This document shows, in pieces, positions 42,664-51,789 of a stretch of DNA of 64,000 nt. The DNA comes from Gordonibacter sp034932485 (lineage in GTDB: Bacteria; Actinomycetota; Coriobacteriia; Coriobacteriales; Eggerthellaceae). How positions within the stretch are numbered: the stretch's first letter is position 1; each line of letters starts with the position of its first letter. A program made the position numbers and the translations under genes. The notes under the pieces are model-generated. The model did not search any database, was not told where the DNA came from, and saw only the letters and a list, made by a program, of their open reading frames with translations. The stretch is taken from NCBI GenBank assembly GCA_034932485.1, contig JAYFOQ010000019.1:1-64000 (forward strand), written 5' to 3'.

Positions 42664-43168
42664 ATCGAACAAGGAGCCAAAAGTCAGTAAAGAGATTGAT
42701 AGGACAATCAACTCCCTCTCATTGGCCCTCACCTTCATTGCTTTGGGTGTCCTTTTGACCGCTGTCCCCAACTTTATGGGTGATGAGTTAGTTACCTCAG
42801 CTCTGCGTTGGCTGTTTGTTGTATTAGGTGCAATGGGTTTCTTTTCCTCCTTCGGAGAGAAGGATAGCGAAATTAAAGGAACCGATGATGTAACTGCTGG
42901 AATTTTTTGTCTAGCCGTTGCGGTCGCCTTGTATTTATTTGTTTTCCCATTTCATAATCTTCTGTCGCTACTTGTTGCTCTATTCGGTATCTTTGGACTT
43001 GTTCAGGGCTTCTGTTTTATCTTGTATACGACATCTAAAAAAGTTCAATCAAGCAGGAAGTCAAACGAGGCTACAAGATCTAGCAGTTTATTTGCTGTTG
43101 TAGAGCTTATGACCAAAATTGTGGCACTTGTATTGGTAATCGTTCAGTTGATTAAGTTGCTTGCGTAA
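42656..43168 (+). CDS. Four-helix membrane protein in the hsd operon, function unknown
   Basis: A 170-aa protein with a short charged N-terminus (AKSNKEPKVSKEID) and four or five hydrophobic helices (about residues 22-45, 50-70, 84-128, 148-168). It overlaps the end of the RhuM-like gene by eight bases; ATG at 42647 would add three residues, and neither has a clear ribosome-binding site, so translation probably depends on coupling. I recognise no family. A membrane protein inside a restriction operon is unusual and may be an effector or an unrelated passenger. Confidence 0.7.
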   Translation: MAKSNKEPKVSKEIDRTINSLSLALTFIALGVLLTAVPNFMGDELVTSALRWLFVVLGAMGFFSSFGEKDSEIKGTDDVTAGIFCLAVAVALYLFVFPFHNLLSLLVALFGIFGLVQGFCFILYTTSKKVQSSRKSNEATRSSSLFAVVELMTKIVALVLVIVQLIKLLA

Positions 43169-43203
43169 TAACTCACAGAGGAACAGAAGCGAGGTGCAGC
43201 ATA

Positions 43204-44058
43204 ATGACGCATAAGGAGTACCGAGAGAAGCTTGATGTTAACGGCCTTTCGGTTGAAGTCGTAAGCGAAGGAACGCGAGACGACTTTATTTCGCTTACGG
43301 ATATTGCGCGCTATAAAAGCGACAACGAGAAAATGGTTATTCAGAACTGGATGCGTAACAGGAATACTCTTGAATTTCTGGGTGTTTGGGAAAAAATTAA
43401 TAACCCAGATTTTAAAGGCATCGAATTCGATGCCTTTAAGCGCGAAGCTGGCTTGAACTCTTTTGTTATGACTCCAACAAAATGGACTACCAGCACAAAC
43501 GCAAAGGGTATCAAGGTCAAGCGTGGTCGCTATGGCGGTACATATGCACACATCGATATCGCGTTCGAGTTTGCCTCGTGGATATCGCCCGAGTTTAAGC
43601 TCTATATCATTAAAGACTATCAGCGTCTGAAGAACGATGAGAATAATCGCCTCTCACTTGAATGGAACGAGAAGCGCCTCTTCTCAAAAATAAACTATCT
43701 GATTCATACCGATGCCATTCAGCAAAACATAATTCCAAAACGTATGACTAAGCAACGCTCAGGCTTTGTTTATGCAACTGAAGTGGACATGCTGAACGCC
43801 GCACTTTTTGGAATGACCGCGAAGGAGTGGAGAGAGAAAAACCCTGATAAAACGGGAAACATTCGAGACCATGCAACGCTTCACCAATTGGTTGTTCTTG
43901 CTAACATGGAGAGCATGAATGCTGAGCTGATTGCAGCAGGACAGCCGATGCGTGATCGAGCGCTCTATTTGAACGATATGGCAATCCGACAGTTAGATGC
44001 TCTCGAGCGCGGTGATAACACCAATAAACAGCGATTGGAAAACGGCGATGACAAATAA
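43204..44058 (+). CDS. KilA-N domain protein
   Basis: A 284-aa protein with an N-terminal KilA-N DNA-binding domain (DDFISLTDIARYKSD, then IQNWMRNRNTLEFLGVWEKINNPDF and THIDIAFEFASWISPEFKLYI-like features, about residues 26-140), followed by a helical C-terminal part. KilA-N proteins are typical of phages and large DNA viruses but also occur within type I restriction operons in bacteria. AACAGAAGCGAGGTG lies before the ATG. The 3' end overlaps the start of hsdR by 11 bases, so it is part of the operon. It could regulate the operon or modulate restriction; not established. Confidence 0.88.
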   Translation: MTHKEYREKLDVNGLSVEVVSEGTRDDFISLTDIARYKSDNEKMVIQNWMRNRNTLEFLGVWEKINNPDFKGIEFDAFKREAGLNSFVMTPTKWTTSTNAKGIKVKRGRYGGTYAHIDIAFEFASWISPEFKLYIIKDYQRLKNDENNRLSLEWNEKRLFSKINYLIHTDAIQQNIIPKRMTKQRSGFVYATEVDMLNAALFGMTAKEWREKNPDKTGNIRDHATLHQLVVLANMESMNAELIAAGQPMRDRALYLNDMAIRQLDALERGDNTNKQRLENGDDK

Positions 44059-47000
44059 GTATTCCGAAGAAGAAGCAGTACAGAAACCCGCCGGCGACTT
44101 GCTGAAAGCACAACTGGGTTGGGATGATGTGTTCTTCTGCTTCGACGACGAGGTATTAGGTCTTGATGGAACGCTTGGCCGAGAATCATACAGCGACATT
44201 CTACTTAAACGAGACCTTGAATATGCGCTCATCGAATTGAATGAATACTTAGAACCTGATGAGTGTAGGCAGGCGATAAAGACGCTAGAGGGCGTTCTGG
44301 CTACGGATTCTTTGCAGCAAACCAATGAGAAGAAGTTCGAGATGTTGCGCGATGGGATTCCTGTTGAGCATGTGAAGCCTGATGGGACGACCGAAACCGC
44401 CAGGGCTCAAGTGTTCGACTTCGAGCATCCCGAGAACAATCGATTCGTGGCAGCCGAAGAAATATGGGTTCAGGGGCCACTTCATAAACGCCGTTGTGAC
44501 CTGGTTGGTTTCGTTAATGGCGTACCCTTGCTGTTTGCTGAGTTTAAACGCCACGATAAGGACGTCCTTCGCGCCTATGAGGATAACTATAGCGACTACC
44601 AAGACACCATTCCTCAAATCTTCCACTACAACGCCTTCGTACTTCTCTCTAACGGCAGCGATTCAAAGATTGGAACGCTCGGCAGCCCGTACGAGTTTTT
44701 TAATGAATGGAAGCGTCTGAAGGAAACAGACCCGGGTGAGGTTTCTTTGCAGACTATGCTGTTTGGTATCTGTAATAAGCGAAACATGTTGGACCTGTTT
44801 GAGAACTACGTGCTGTTCGACCACAGCATTACCCCAACTGCTAAGATTCTTGCGCGCAACCACCAGTACCTTGGCGTAAACGAGGCAATTCAGTGGTACA
44901 CGGAACGCGAGCAGCGCCAGGGTAAGCTGGGCGTGTTCTGGCACACGCAGGGCAGCGGCAAGAGCTATTCGATGGTGTTCTTCGCACGTAAGATCCGGCG
45001 CAAGTTCGAGGGGTCGCCGACATTCGTTGTGGTCACCGATCGCGACGAACTTGACAAGCAGATTGCCGAGACGTTCGAAGGCTGCGGTTGCCTGTCTACC
45101 GAATCGAAGCGCTACGTCGCCTCAAGCGGAAAAGACCTGGCAAGGAAACTGGAGGGAAACCCTAGCTTCGTGTTTACCCTCATTCAGAAGTTCAACCTGG
45201 AAGGACATGAGCCTATCGTTCCGGCCGACGGCCACGACATCATTATCTTGTCAGATGAGGCACATCGCTCCAACAACGGTATCTTTGCCGACAAGATGTG
45301 CCAGTTGCTACCAACGGCCTCACGCCTTGGGTTTACCGGCACACCGCTTTTGGAAAGTGACAACCTAACTAAGCGAACTTTCGGCGGCTATGTCTCAACG
45401 TATGATTTCCGCCGAGCGGTGGAGGACGGTGCAACCGTGCCGCTGTTCTACGAGAATCGAAGCGACAAGTTGGCTATTACGAACCCCGAGATGGATGACA
45501 AGCTTGCCGAGGCTATTGAGAAGGCAGATCTTGACCCGGAGCAGGCCGAGAAGATCGAGCGGGACATCCAGACGCAGCTGCATATCATCACGGCAACGCC
45601 GCGTCTTGAGACCATCGCACGCGATTTCGTTGACCACTACACCAGCATCTGGGAATCGGGCAAGGCGATGTTCATTGCCGTGAACAAAGTGACCGCTGTT
45701 CGAATGCACCAGATGGTTCAGAAGTTCTGGGATGAGAAGATTGTCGAATTAGAAAAATCACTCAAGGGGCTGTCCCAGCAGGAGGCGATCGAGTTTCAAC
45801 GCAAGATCGACTGGATGCGCGAGACCGATATGGCGGTGGTAATCAGCCAAGAGCAAAACGAGATTGCCGCATTTGAGAAATGGGACATCGACATCAAGCC
45901 CCATCGCAAGAACATGCTTGATCGCAAGCTCGATGATGAATTCAAAGACCGAGACAACCCTCTGCGCGTTGTTTTTGTCTGCGCCATGTGGTTGACCGGC
46001 TTTGACGTAAAGCCGCTTTCCGTAATGTATTTTGACAAGCCGCTAAAGGCTCATACACTGATGCAAGCAATCGCGCGCGCTAATCGGGTCGATCAAGGAA
46101 AGAGCAATGGCCTGGTTGTCGACTATATTGGCGTGGTGAAAGCGCTCAGAGAGGCCTTGGCGGCTTATACGGCAAATCCTGGCGGTGCGGAGGTTGACCC
46201 CGTCGTTGATAAGGACGCTCTATTCGCGCGCATTAACGAACTAATCATTGAGATTGAAATCAACCTGGCGAGCGTTGGCTTTGATCTGAAGACGTTAACG
46301 GGTGCTGAAGGATTCGAGAAGATAGCAGCAATCAAGGCGGGAGCAAATGCGGTAAGTATTTCGGACGACTCAAAGAAACGCTTCGGCATCATCGCCCGCG
46401 AGTTATTTAAGATGTTCAAATTCGCAAACAGAAAAGAACTGTCCAGTGACGTGAACACAAAGTACAACGCCATCAATGCGATATACAACGAAGTAACCAA
46501 ACGGCGCGACATTGCAGATACCGGCGATATCATGGTCGAACTTCAAAAGATTGTCGACGAGCATATTGTTGTGGAGCAGAATCTCGAAGCGGCAAAGGTT
46601 GGCACGCGGTTTGACATCAGCAAGATAAACTTTGATCGTTTGCGACAGGAATTCGCAAAGAGCAAGGAACAAAACCTTCTACTGGGTGATCTTCGAGGGG
46701 TAATCGAATTGCGCCTTGAGGCGGCTATGCGTGTCAATCCCAGGCGTGCTGAATTTTTCAAGCGCTACGAGAATATCATCGCCAACTATAACACCGAGCA
46801 AGACAAAGCCACAATAGAGAAGACGTTCAACGACCTCATGCATCTTTCGAGCGATCTTGACGACGTACAAAAGAGTTACATTTCTGATGGCTTCACCAGC
46901 CCGCAGCAACAAACGGTTTTTGAGATGCTGTTTAAGGAAACACTTACCCCACAAGAGATAAAGCAAGTCAAGGCAGTGTCGGTGGAGTTGGTTGATACGA

Positions 47001-47182
47001 TTGAGGCGCGCTTGGCAGAAATGGTTCATTGGACCGATAAGGAAGAAACGCAGGCAACAGTGAAGATTATTATCCGCGATGAACTTTATCAATTGCCAGA
47101 GAATGATTACCCCGACGAATTCATCGAAGAAGTTCGTCAAGAGATCTATAACTATTTTTATACCCGAGCAAAGGCTGCCTAG
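44048..47182 (+). CDS. hsdR: Type I restriction-modification endonuclease/translocase subunit HsdR
   Basis: A 1044-aa motor and nuclease subunit. The N-terminal PD-(D/E)xK nuclease has RRCDLVGFVNGVPLLFAEFKR (about residues 150-170). The SF2 translocase has motif I HTQGSGKSYSM (about 300), the DEAH box ILSDEAHRS, motif III GFTGTPL and C-terminal motifs LMQAIARANRVDQGKSNGLV. The last 300 residues are the helical HsdM-binding part. It is full length with no frameshift, so the system could be active. The start MTNKYSEEEAVQKPAG lies inside the end of the KilA-N gene; earlier in-frame ATGs are less likely. Confidence 0.95.
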   Translation: MTNKYSEEEAVQKPAGDLLKAQLGWDDVFFCFDDEVLGLDGTLGRESYSDILLKRDLEYALIELNEYLEPDECRQAIKTLEGVLATDSLQQTNEKKFEMLRDGIPVEHVKPDGTTETARAQVFDFEHPENNRFVAAEEIWVQGPLHKRRCDLVGFVNGVPLLFAEFKRHDKDVLRAYEDNYSDYQDTIPQIFHYNAFVLLSNGSDSKIGTLGSPYEFFNEWKRLKETDPGEVSLQTMLFGICNKRNMLDLFENYVLFDHSITPTAKILARNHQYLGVNEAIQWYTEREQRQGKLGVFWHTQGSGKSYSMVFFARKIRRKFEGSPTFVVVTDRDELDKQIAETFEGCGCLSTESKRYVASSGKDLARKLEGNPSFVFTLIQKFNLEGHEPIVPADGHDIIILSDEAHRSNNGIFADKMCQLLPTASRLGFTGTPLLESDNLTKRTFGGYVSTYDFRRAVEDGATVPLFYENRSDKLAITNPEMDDKLAEAIEKADLDPEQAEKIERDIQTQLHIITATPRLETIARDFVDHYTSIWESGKAMFIAVNKVTAVRMHQMVQKFWDEKIVELEKSLKGLSQQEAIEFQRKIDWMRETDMAVVISQEQNEIAAFEKWDIDIKPHRKNMLDRKLDDEFKDRDNPLRVVFVCAMWLTGFDVKPLSVMYFDKPLKAHTLMQAIARANRVDQGKSNGLVVDYIGVVKALREALAAYTANPGGAEVDPVVDKDALFARINELIIEIEINLASVGFDLKTLTGAEGFEKIAAIKAGANAVSISDDSKKRFGIIARELFKMFKFANRKELSSDVNTKYNAINAIYNEVTKRRDIADTGDIMVELQKIVDEHIVVEQNLEAAKVGTRFDISKINFDRLRQEFAKSKEQNLLLGDLRGVIELRLEAAMRVNPRRAEFFKRYENIIANYNTEQDKATIEKTFNDLMHLSSDLDDVQKSYISDGFTSPQQQTVFEMLFKETLTPQEIKQVKAVSVELVDTIEARLAEMVHWTDKEETQATVKIIIRDELYQLPENDYPDEFIEEVRQEIYNYFYTRAKAA

Positions 47183-47620
47183 CAGAAATCAGCGTCGCGA
47201 AATTTGCAGGCTCTACTGCCAATAGCAGCAATCAGCAGTCGGACAAGAAAGGAATTGAAATAATTCCCAGATTTCGCGTCAGCTGTTCTTGATACGATGA
47301 AGGAATACAAGGCCACAGTCGACAAAGCCATGGAAGAGGGGGCCAAAGAGCGTCGAGCACTCCTATGCTGCCTGCAGCGCCGTTTTGGAGGCTCTGAAGG
47401 CATCGCTGGAAGATGGCTATGTTCACCACGGCCATGCAGCACTAGCAATATCCCGAACGCAGCAGATGCAGTATTTTCCATGCAGCAAATGCAATACTTT
47501 CATGGTGCTGGTGGTGGTTCCGACAACCAAGCCGAAACCACTGGCTATTCCACCCGCAAGTGGACATCATTCCAAAATTCACCAGCACCGCACACCATAA
47601 GAAAATGGTAGGCATTCCGA
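47183..47620. other. Region after hsdR with no clear gene
   Basis: This part of the 559-base gap between hsdR and the istA fragment is open on the + strand (for example MKEYKATVDKAMEEGAKERRA from 47297), but the reading switches frame and later parts look non-coding, so it may be a decayed gene. An imperfect 23-base tandem duplication (CAGCAGATGCAGTATTTTCC and its near copy) lies at about 47461-47505. Near 47560-47580 AAGTGGACATCATTCC resembles IS21-type end repeats. Confidence 0.4.
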
Positions 47621-47741
47621 TTTAATGTGGATACCACTCCGCGAAAAGTGGACACCCTGACAAAATCTTTATCTGCATAAGCAACCACAATCATCAATGG
47701 CACGGCGAAAAGGACCGTGCATTCAATGATTGGAAGATCTT

Positions 47742-48387
47742 ATGGGTAGCCGAATAAGTTACCGGAATGTCCTGCGTCATCACGCCAACGGCAGGAGCAT
47801 CCGCGAAATCGCATCCGCGTGTTTATGTTCGAGGTCTGCTGTGCAGGATATTTTGGCAAGGGCTGAAGAAAGGGGTGTCGGCTGGGAAGATGTTGCCGCA
47901 TTGTGCGATGGCGAGACTCGCAAACTTGTGCGTGGTAATCCAGGCGGCGGAAACGTCAGCTTCGCCGCAATCGATGTCGAGCGCATTGATAAAGAGATGG
48001 CGCGCGACAAGACGATGACGCTGATGATCATTTGGGAGGAATACTATGCATCAGCGGTATCACGCGGCGAGCACCCCTACCTTTACAGCCGCTTCTGCGA
48101 AATCTATGCCGCCCACAAGAAGGAAGCTGGCATAAAAGGACGCAAGAACCACACCCCCTGGCGATTTGAGCGAATTCGATTATGCAGGAAAGAATATGGA
48201 GGTTATCGATGAGCTGACTGAAGAGACCACAACTGCATACCTGTTTGTCGCCTGCCTCCCCTTCAGCCAAAAAACCTACGTGCGCGCCGACCCGTCAATG
48301 GATTTAGATCATTGGATAGAGCAGTCGGCGTTGGCTTTTGAATTCTTCGGTGGGACTCCCCATCTTCTCACCACCGACAACCTCTAA
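47742..48387 (+). pseudogene. istA transposase fragment (5' part, frameshifted)
   Basis: The N-terminal part of an IS21-type transposase: SIREIASACLCSRSAVQDILARA is the helix-turn-helix. Around the five-C run at about 48155 the reading must shift to another frame, where GDLSEFDYAG carries the first catalytic Asp and LLTTDNL the second. The frame ends with TAA directly after DNL at 48385-48387, while intact IstA continues for about 250 residues. Both the frameshift and the truncation make it inactive. Confidence 0.8.
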
Positions 48388-48414
48388 TGTGCAGCTGCAC
48401 ATTAGAGGTTGTCG
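48375..48414. repeat. Perfect 40-bp palindrome at the junction of two istA fragments
   Basis: The left half is CGACAACCTCTAATGTGCAG (48375-48394) and the right half is its exact reverse complement (48395-48414), with no spacer. On both strands the outer part encodes the DNL of the IstA catalytic core, read towards the centre, followed by a TAA stop; the inner 20 bases (TAATGTGCAG and its complement) are themselves palindromic. Confidence 0.95.
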
Positions 48415-49040
48415 CAAGTAATTCGAACAGGAACACCACCGAAGTACTCCAGCATGCGTACGTTGCATCGAAGTCATGTGCGCTCCTTCATGTCGAGAGT
48501 TGGCTCAACGTAAGCGTATTGGCTATATGGCAGAACTCCTAGAAAGAAGTAGATCTTGACTTGCTCACCTGTTGCAAGGGCGGGGCGAAAGACCGTTCCC
48601 GCCCAATCGACTTCTGCGCGCTCTGCCGCCTTGTGAGTGTAGTTGCGCGTAATGTTTTTAGCAGTGGCGTAAGCACGATAACCCTCGTTGAACTTTGTCG
48701 TGCCGCAAGCAAAGGTTTTGTCGCGCTCGCATTGCTCGCGGTATTCTGCGTGCAGCATGCTAAGTGTTACACCCCGCTTTGCATACTCTTTGTGCACCCA
48801 TTCGTAATCTGGCTCAGCAAACACACTTTCAGACACGGTTTGTTCGGGGAAGAAGAGCCTGTATGCTTCATCGTCGTTGAGTTCAGCGATATCGGCGTGA
48901 ACGATGTTTTGCTCCCGAGCGCTTCTGCACACATCACCGACTGAACGGGGAGATATGTGTCGAGTTCTTGAGATCTCGTTTTGGGAAACCCTTTGGTCTC
49001 GAAGCTCCATGATGGACTTCACTTTGATTCTTCTTGCCAC
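48402..49040 (-). pseudogene. istA transposase fragment of a second IS21-type element, inverted
   Basis: The - strand frame starts at GTG (MARRIKVKSIMELRDQRVSQ), with a helix-turn-helix in the first 50 residues and the first catalytic Asp in AEVDWAGTVFRP. At 48474-48476 an in-frame TGA replaces an expected Trp codon after TLDMKERT; the same frame then continues LRCNVRMLEYFGGVPVRITCDNL and ends at TAA right after DNL. It is clearly a different IS from the + strand fragment, with low residue identity, but is cut at the same codon. Confidence 0.8.
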
Positions 49041-49408
49041 ATGAGAATCCTTCCTATAATCGATTACATGGCAACTCGATTATAGGAAGCGATACCGAAG
49101 GCCTGTTTTAAGCATTATCGAAGACGTGCTTTTGATTCTAGGGCAACGTTACCAAAGTAGCGTTCTGGCCGTTACGCTGCGCGCGCAATACTCACTGAGC
49201 GTGCACTTTTAGCTGAGGTGATGGCGATATGCTGCCGTGACTTTCGATATCGTTACACCCAGTTCAAGGCAGTGTTCGACCTTGTATCAGCAGAGTATGC
49301 AGGTGGCGGAAGCACAAACGTGATAAGCGTTGCGACAACGTCGGCCAACGAAGTGGAGGGTCGCGGCCTTGAAGGGTATCGCCGTGCGTTTGAGGAAAGG
49401 TGCACATC
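49041..49408. other. Region between the inverted istA fragment and istB
   Basis: This 368-base region contains the 13-bp inverted repeat at 49051-49088 and the short frame at 49218-49412 that may be the 3' end of the outer istA. The rest, about 49090-49217, is unassigned and may be IS end sequence. Confidence 0.45.
49051..49088. repeat. Perfect 13-bp inverted repeat upstream of the inverted istA fragment
   Basis: TTCCTATAATCGA (49051-49063) and TCGATTATAGGAA (49076-49088) flank 12 bases, immediately upstream of the GTG start of the - strand istA fragment. It may be an operator or part of the end of that IS. Confidence 0.8.
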
Positions 49409-49412
49409 ATGA
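49218..49412 (+). pseudogene. Possible 3' end of the outer istA
   Basis: A 64-codon frame (including QFKAVFDLVSAEYAGGGSTN and EGYRRAFEERCTS) ends four bases into istB, the usual istA-istB junction. I could not match it confidently to known IstA C-termini; position is the main argument. No ribosome-binding site is needed if it is only the tail of a formerly longer gene. Confidence 0.4.
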
Positions 49413-50098
49413 CAAGCAGACCGACAGTACAAGCAGGACAACTATCAGGCATGCTTGAGACGTTTGGGCTCAAGCATGCTGCAAAGCAGCTGCCTGACCT
49501 ACTTGAAACCGCCATGCGCAACTATGCCGCGGCGCACTTCCCACCGAGCGCAAGGCCAATAGAAGAGTTTGATTCGCCCGAGTTGGAGGGCGGCATCACA
49601 GCTATCCAAGTCGAGCTACTGGTAGACTTGAGCTGGCTTGATGCGCATGGCAACGTTGTACTTGCAGGTCCGCCGCGTCTTGGCAAGACAATGGTCGCGC
49701 TAGGTCTGGACCTTAAGGCTGCAGATGAGGGATACACCGTTGCCTACGAGAAGATGGAGACGATCATCGAGGTGTTGGACAAAGCCGAGGTAGACCGAAA
49801 AACAGAATTTCGCCTTCGCTACTTAAAGAAAGCCCAACTTGTCATCGTTGACGAGATCGGCTGCACGCCGATAAACAAGAACCAAGCGAACAAGTTCTTC
49901 AGCTTCGTGTCTGATGCATACGAGCGCAGCAGCATGATCTTTACCACCAACAAAGAGATCACCCAGTGGGAAGAGTTTATGGGAGATCAGGTGCTTACGA
50001 CAGCAATGATCGATCGCATACTACATCATGCCCGCTGTTTCTTGTTGCGCGGTGAATCATATCGCCTGAAGCACCCAGAGCTTTATGCAACAACGTAA
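49409..50098 (+). CDS. istB: IS21-family helper ATPase IstB
   Basis: A 229-aa AAA+ ATPase of the DnaC/IstB group that assists IS21 transposition. Walker A is GPPRLGKTMVA (about residues 91-101), Walker B LVIVDEIGCTP, and sensor 1 SMIFTTNKEI; the C-terminal arginine-rich segment DRILHHARCFLLRGESYRL is typical. GAGGAAAGG precedes the ATG. The gene is complete, but its transposase partner is broken. Full-length IstB proteins are usually about 250 aa, so the length is normal. Confidence 0.9.
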   Translation: MTSRPTVQAGQLSGMLETFGLKHAAKQLPDLLETAMRNYAAAHFPPSARPIEEFDSPELEGGITAIQVELLVDLSWLDAHGNVVLAGPPRLGKTMVALGLDLKAADEGYTVAYEKMETIIEVLDKAEVDRKTEFRLRYLKKAQLVIVDEIGCTPINKNQANKFFSFVSDAYERSSMIFTTNKEITQWEEFMGDQVLTTAMIDRILHHARCFLLRGESYRLKHPELYATT

Positions 50099-50390
50099 TA
50101 GCGCTACCACAAACAACTGTCAACGATAGGCCATGCAAGAATCTTACCTGCATAGCTTTTCTGTGCCTATCGATGGCAGTTAGCTAGTGCAGAGACTTTG
50201 CTTCTAAGGAAAAACTGATTTCCTCAACGAGAGCAAAAGTGCTTACCAAACCGTCGAAAATCTCATTACCGAAGGGCTGGTAAAAGTGCTTACCTTGTGA
50301 GGGAAAACTGCTTGACATTTACAAGCGGAATAAGAAGTCGGCGAAATCTTCGGCGTTGCAAACAATACGAACCCAAGACAAGACCCTAAG
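50099..50390. other. Right flank of the IS remnant
   Basis: A 292-base stretch between istB and the kinase gene. It carries the two AAAAGTGCTTACC repeats and otherwise nothing that I recognise as a gene. Confidence 0.5.
50235..50294. repeat. Pair of direct repeats, probable IS21-type right end
   Basis: AAAAGTGCTTACC occurs at 50235-50247 and again at 50282-50294, 47 bases apart, 137 bases after istB. IS21-family ends carry several such copies as transposase-binding sites, so this should be near the right end. Confidence 0.65.
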
Positions 50391-51680
50391 CTACACGTTA
50401 TTAATAGGAGAAAGCAGCTGACTAGCAATCGCAAACACCACCACACCTACAGCAAAAATGACCAGGCAGGCAATACGTACGTGTTTGCGTGGAATGCGAG
50501 AAAATGGCGATATCAAACGATCAATCGGTCGCAAGTCTAGCATGAGAAACACAAGGGGACCCATTATCAACAACGAGAGCGACCCGTACGATACGGCCCG
50601 CAGCCACAACGGGGCTGCCGCGTATTGTGCCGACATATACCTCGCATCAAACGTAGCTCCCACGGATCCAATACAGAACAGGATGAAAGGCAATAGTAAG
50701 ATCACGTCCCATGTCACACCCACAGAAAATGGTACACGCGACAAAAGAGCTTTAACGCGTTCACTAAACCGAAGGCGCGTCATTGGCGCTTTCGGTACCG
50801 CCTCTCGCACCGTATGAGAAAAAGGGGGCCTCGGGGGCGACGGCATCGAAGGTGCAAAACGAGAATTAGCATGCGAGCTTTCATGGGTAGCAGCCCAAAA
50901 TGCGTCATTTAATGCCATTGCGCTCTCATAGCGATTTGACGGATCAAACGCAGCGGCGCGTGCGATGACCTTCCGAAACGCATCGGACACCAGTGGCGAT
51001 GCGAACCCCTTGTTGCGAGCCTTCGCGTCGGGAGCCTCTCCGGTCAAGCAGAAGTACAGCAACATACCTAGAGCATACACGTCGCTGCGCACATCGGTCT
51101 GTCCATACCCAAACTGCTCCGGCGGCGCATAGGTGCGGGTACCGAAATGCCGGGTATCCGTATCCGCCTTATCATCGTATGTGCGCGAAATACCGAAGTC
51201 GATGACGGTCAGGCCACCACGTGTCAACATAATATTCGATGGCTTGAGATCGCGATGTATGATGGCCGGATCAAAACCTTCATGCAACTCAACCGCTGCT
51301 CTGCACAACAAGGGAAAAACATTGCACGCAATATCTGTCGACGGGCCCCAGCGACGAACCGCATCAGACAACGTCTCGCCTTGCACATACTCCATAACCA
51401 CGGCACGGCGATCGCCTACGTTATAGCAATCCACGATGAGCGGAAGGTGTAGAAAACGTCGTCCCTCTCGCTGAATAGACCAGATACGTTCGTACGCTTC
51501 GCCCAGGCCAACATCTTTATCTAAGTATTTGCGAACATACGGCCCCTGCTCAGCTCCATTTACTCCAACGAAGAACACGCGCTGCGTTGTCTCGAAGTCG
51601 CCATCCTTCAAAACAGTGTCCACGCGATAGCAATCGTCGCGCGCAAGGGCATTCAAATGTTCGACGAGTTCGTTTGTCAT
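50391..51680 (-). CDS. Membrane-anchored Ser/Thr protein kinase
   Basis: A 429-aa kinase with an N-terminal Hanks-type domain (about residues 1-270): VVMEYVQGETLSDAV hinge, HRDLKPSNIML catalytic loop, VIDFGISRTYDD magnesium loop, and APPEQFGYGQTDVRSDVYALG. A Pro/Ser-rich linker and four membrane helices follow (about 310-425). The glycine-rich loop is not evident, as in several bacterial kinases of this class. No PASTA repeats are present. The start is ambiguous: 51680 (MTNELVEHL) or ATG at 51692; neither has a good ribosome-binding site. It is the last gene of a - strand cluster with a helix-turn-helix protein. Confidence 0.88.
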   Translation of the reverse strand: MTNELVEHLNALARDDCYRVDTVLKDGDFETTQRVFFVGVNGAEQGPYVRKYLDKDVGLGEAYERIWSIQREGRRFLHLPLIVDCYNVGDRRAVVMEYVQGETLSDAVRRWGPSTDIACNVFPLLCRAAVELHEGFDPAIIHRDLKPSNIMLTRGGLTVIDFGISRTYDDKADTDTRHFGTRTYAPPEQFGYGQTDVRSDVYALGMLLYFCLTGEAPDAKARNKGFASPLVSDAFRKVIARAAAFDPSNRYESAMALNDAFWAATHESSHANSRFAPSMPSPPRPPFSHTVREAVPKAPMTRLRFSERVKALLSRVPFSVGVTWDVILLLPFILFCIGSVGATFDARYMSAQYAAAPLWLRAVSYGSLSLLIMGPLVFLMLDLRPIDRLISPFSRIPRKHVRIACLVIFAVGVVVFAIASQLLSPINNV

Positions 51681-51789
51681 GATACGCTTCATAGTAGCAG
51701 ATAAACGCAAATATGCGCCAAACGTGTGGGGAGTCACGCTGGATAAAAGACGACTGATTGAGGCCTTGCGACTAAAGACCAGATATACA

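Larger units (their letters stand above)
47620..50300. mobile_element. Nested IS21-family insertion sequence remnants
   Basis: A + strand istA 5' part (47742-48387), a possible istA 3' end (49218-49412) and an intact istB (49409-50098) have the order of one IS21-type element. Its left end holds the IS21-like repeats ATGTGGATACC and AAGTGGACACC (about 47623-47661), and its right end two copies of AAAAGTGCTTACC (50235 and 50282). The middle of istA is replaced by an oppositely oriented istA fragment of a different IS21-type element (48402-49040). No complete transposase remains, so the element should be immobile on its own. Confidence 0.75.

Noticed and set aside
47297..47611. A 104-codon + strand frame after hsdR
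   Set aside because: Sequence quality drops after about 30 codons and it lacks a good ribosome-binding site; described as a possible decayed gene, not a CDS.
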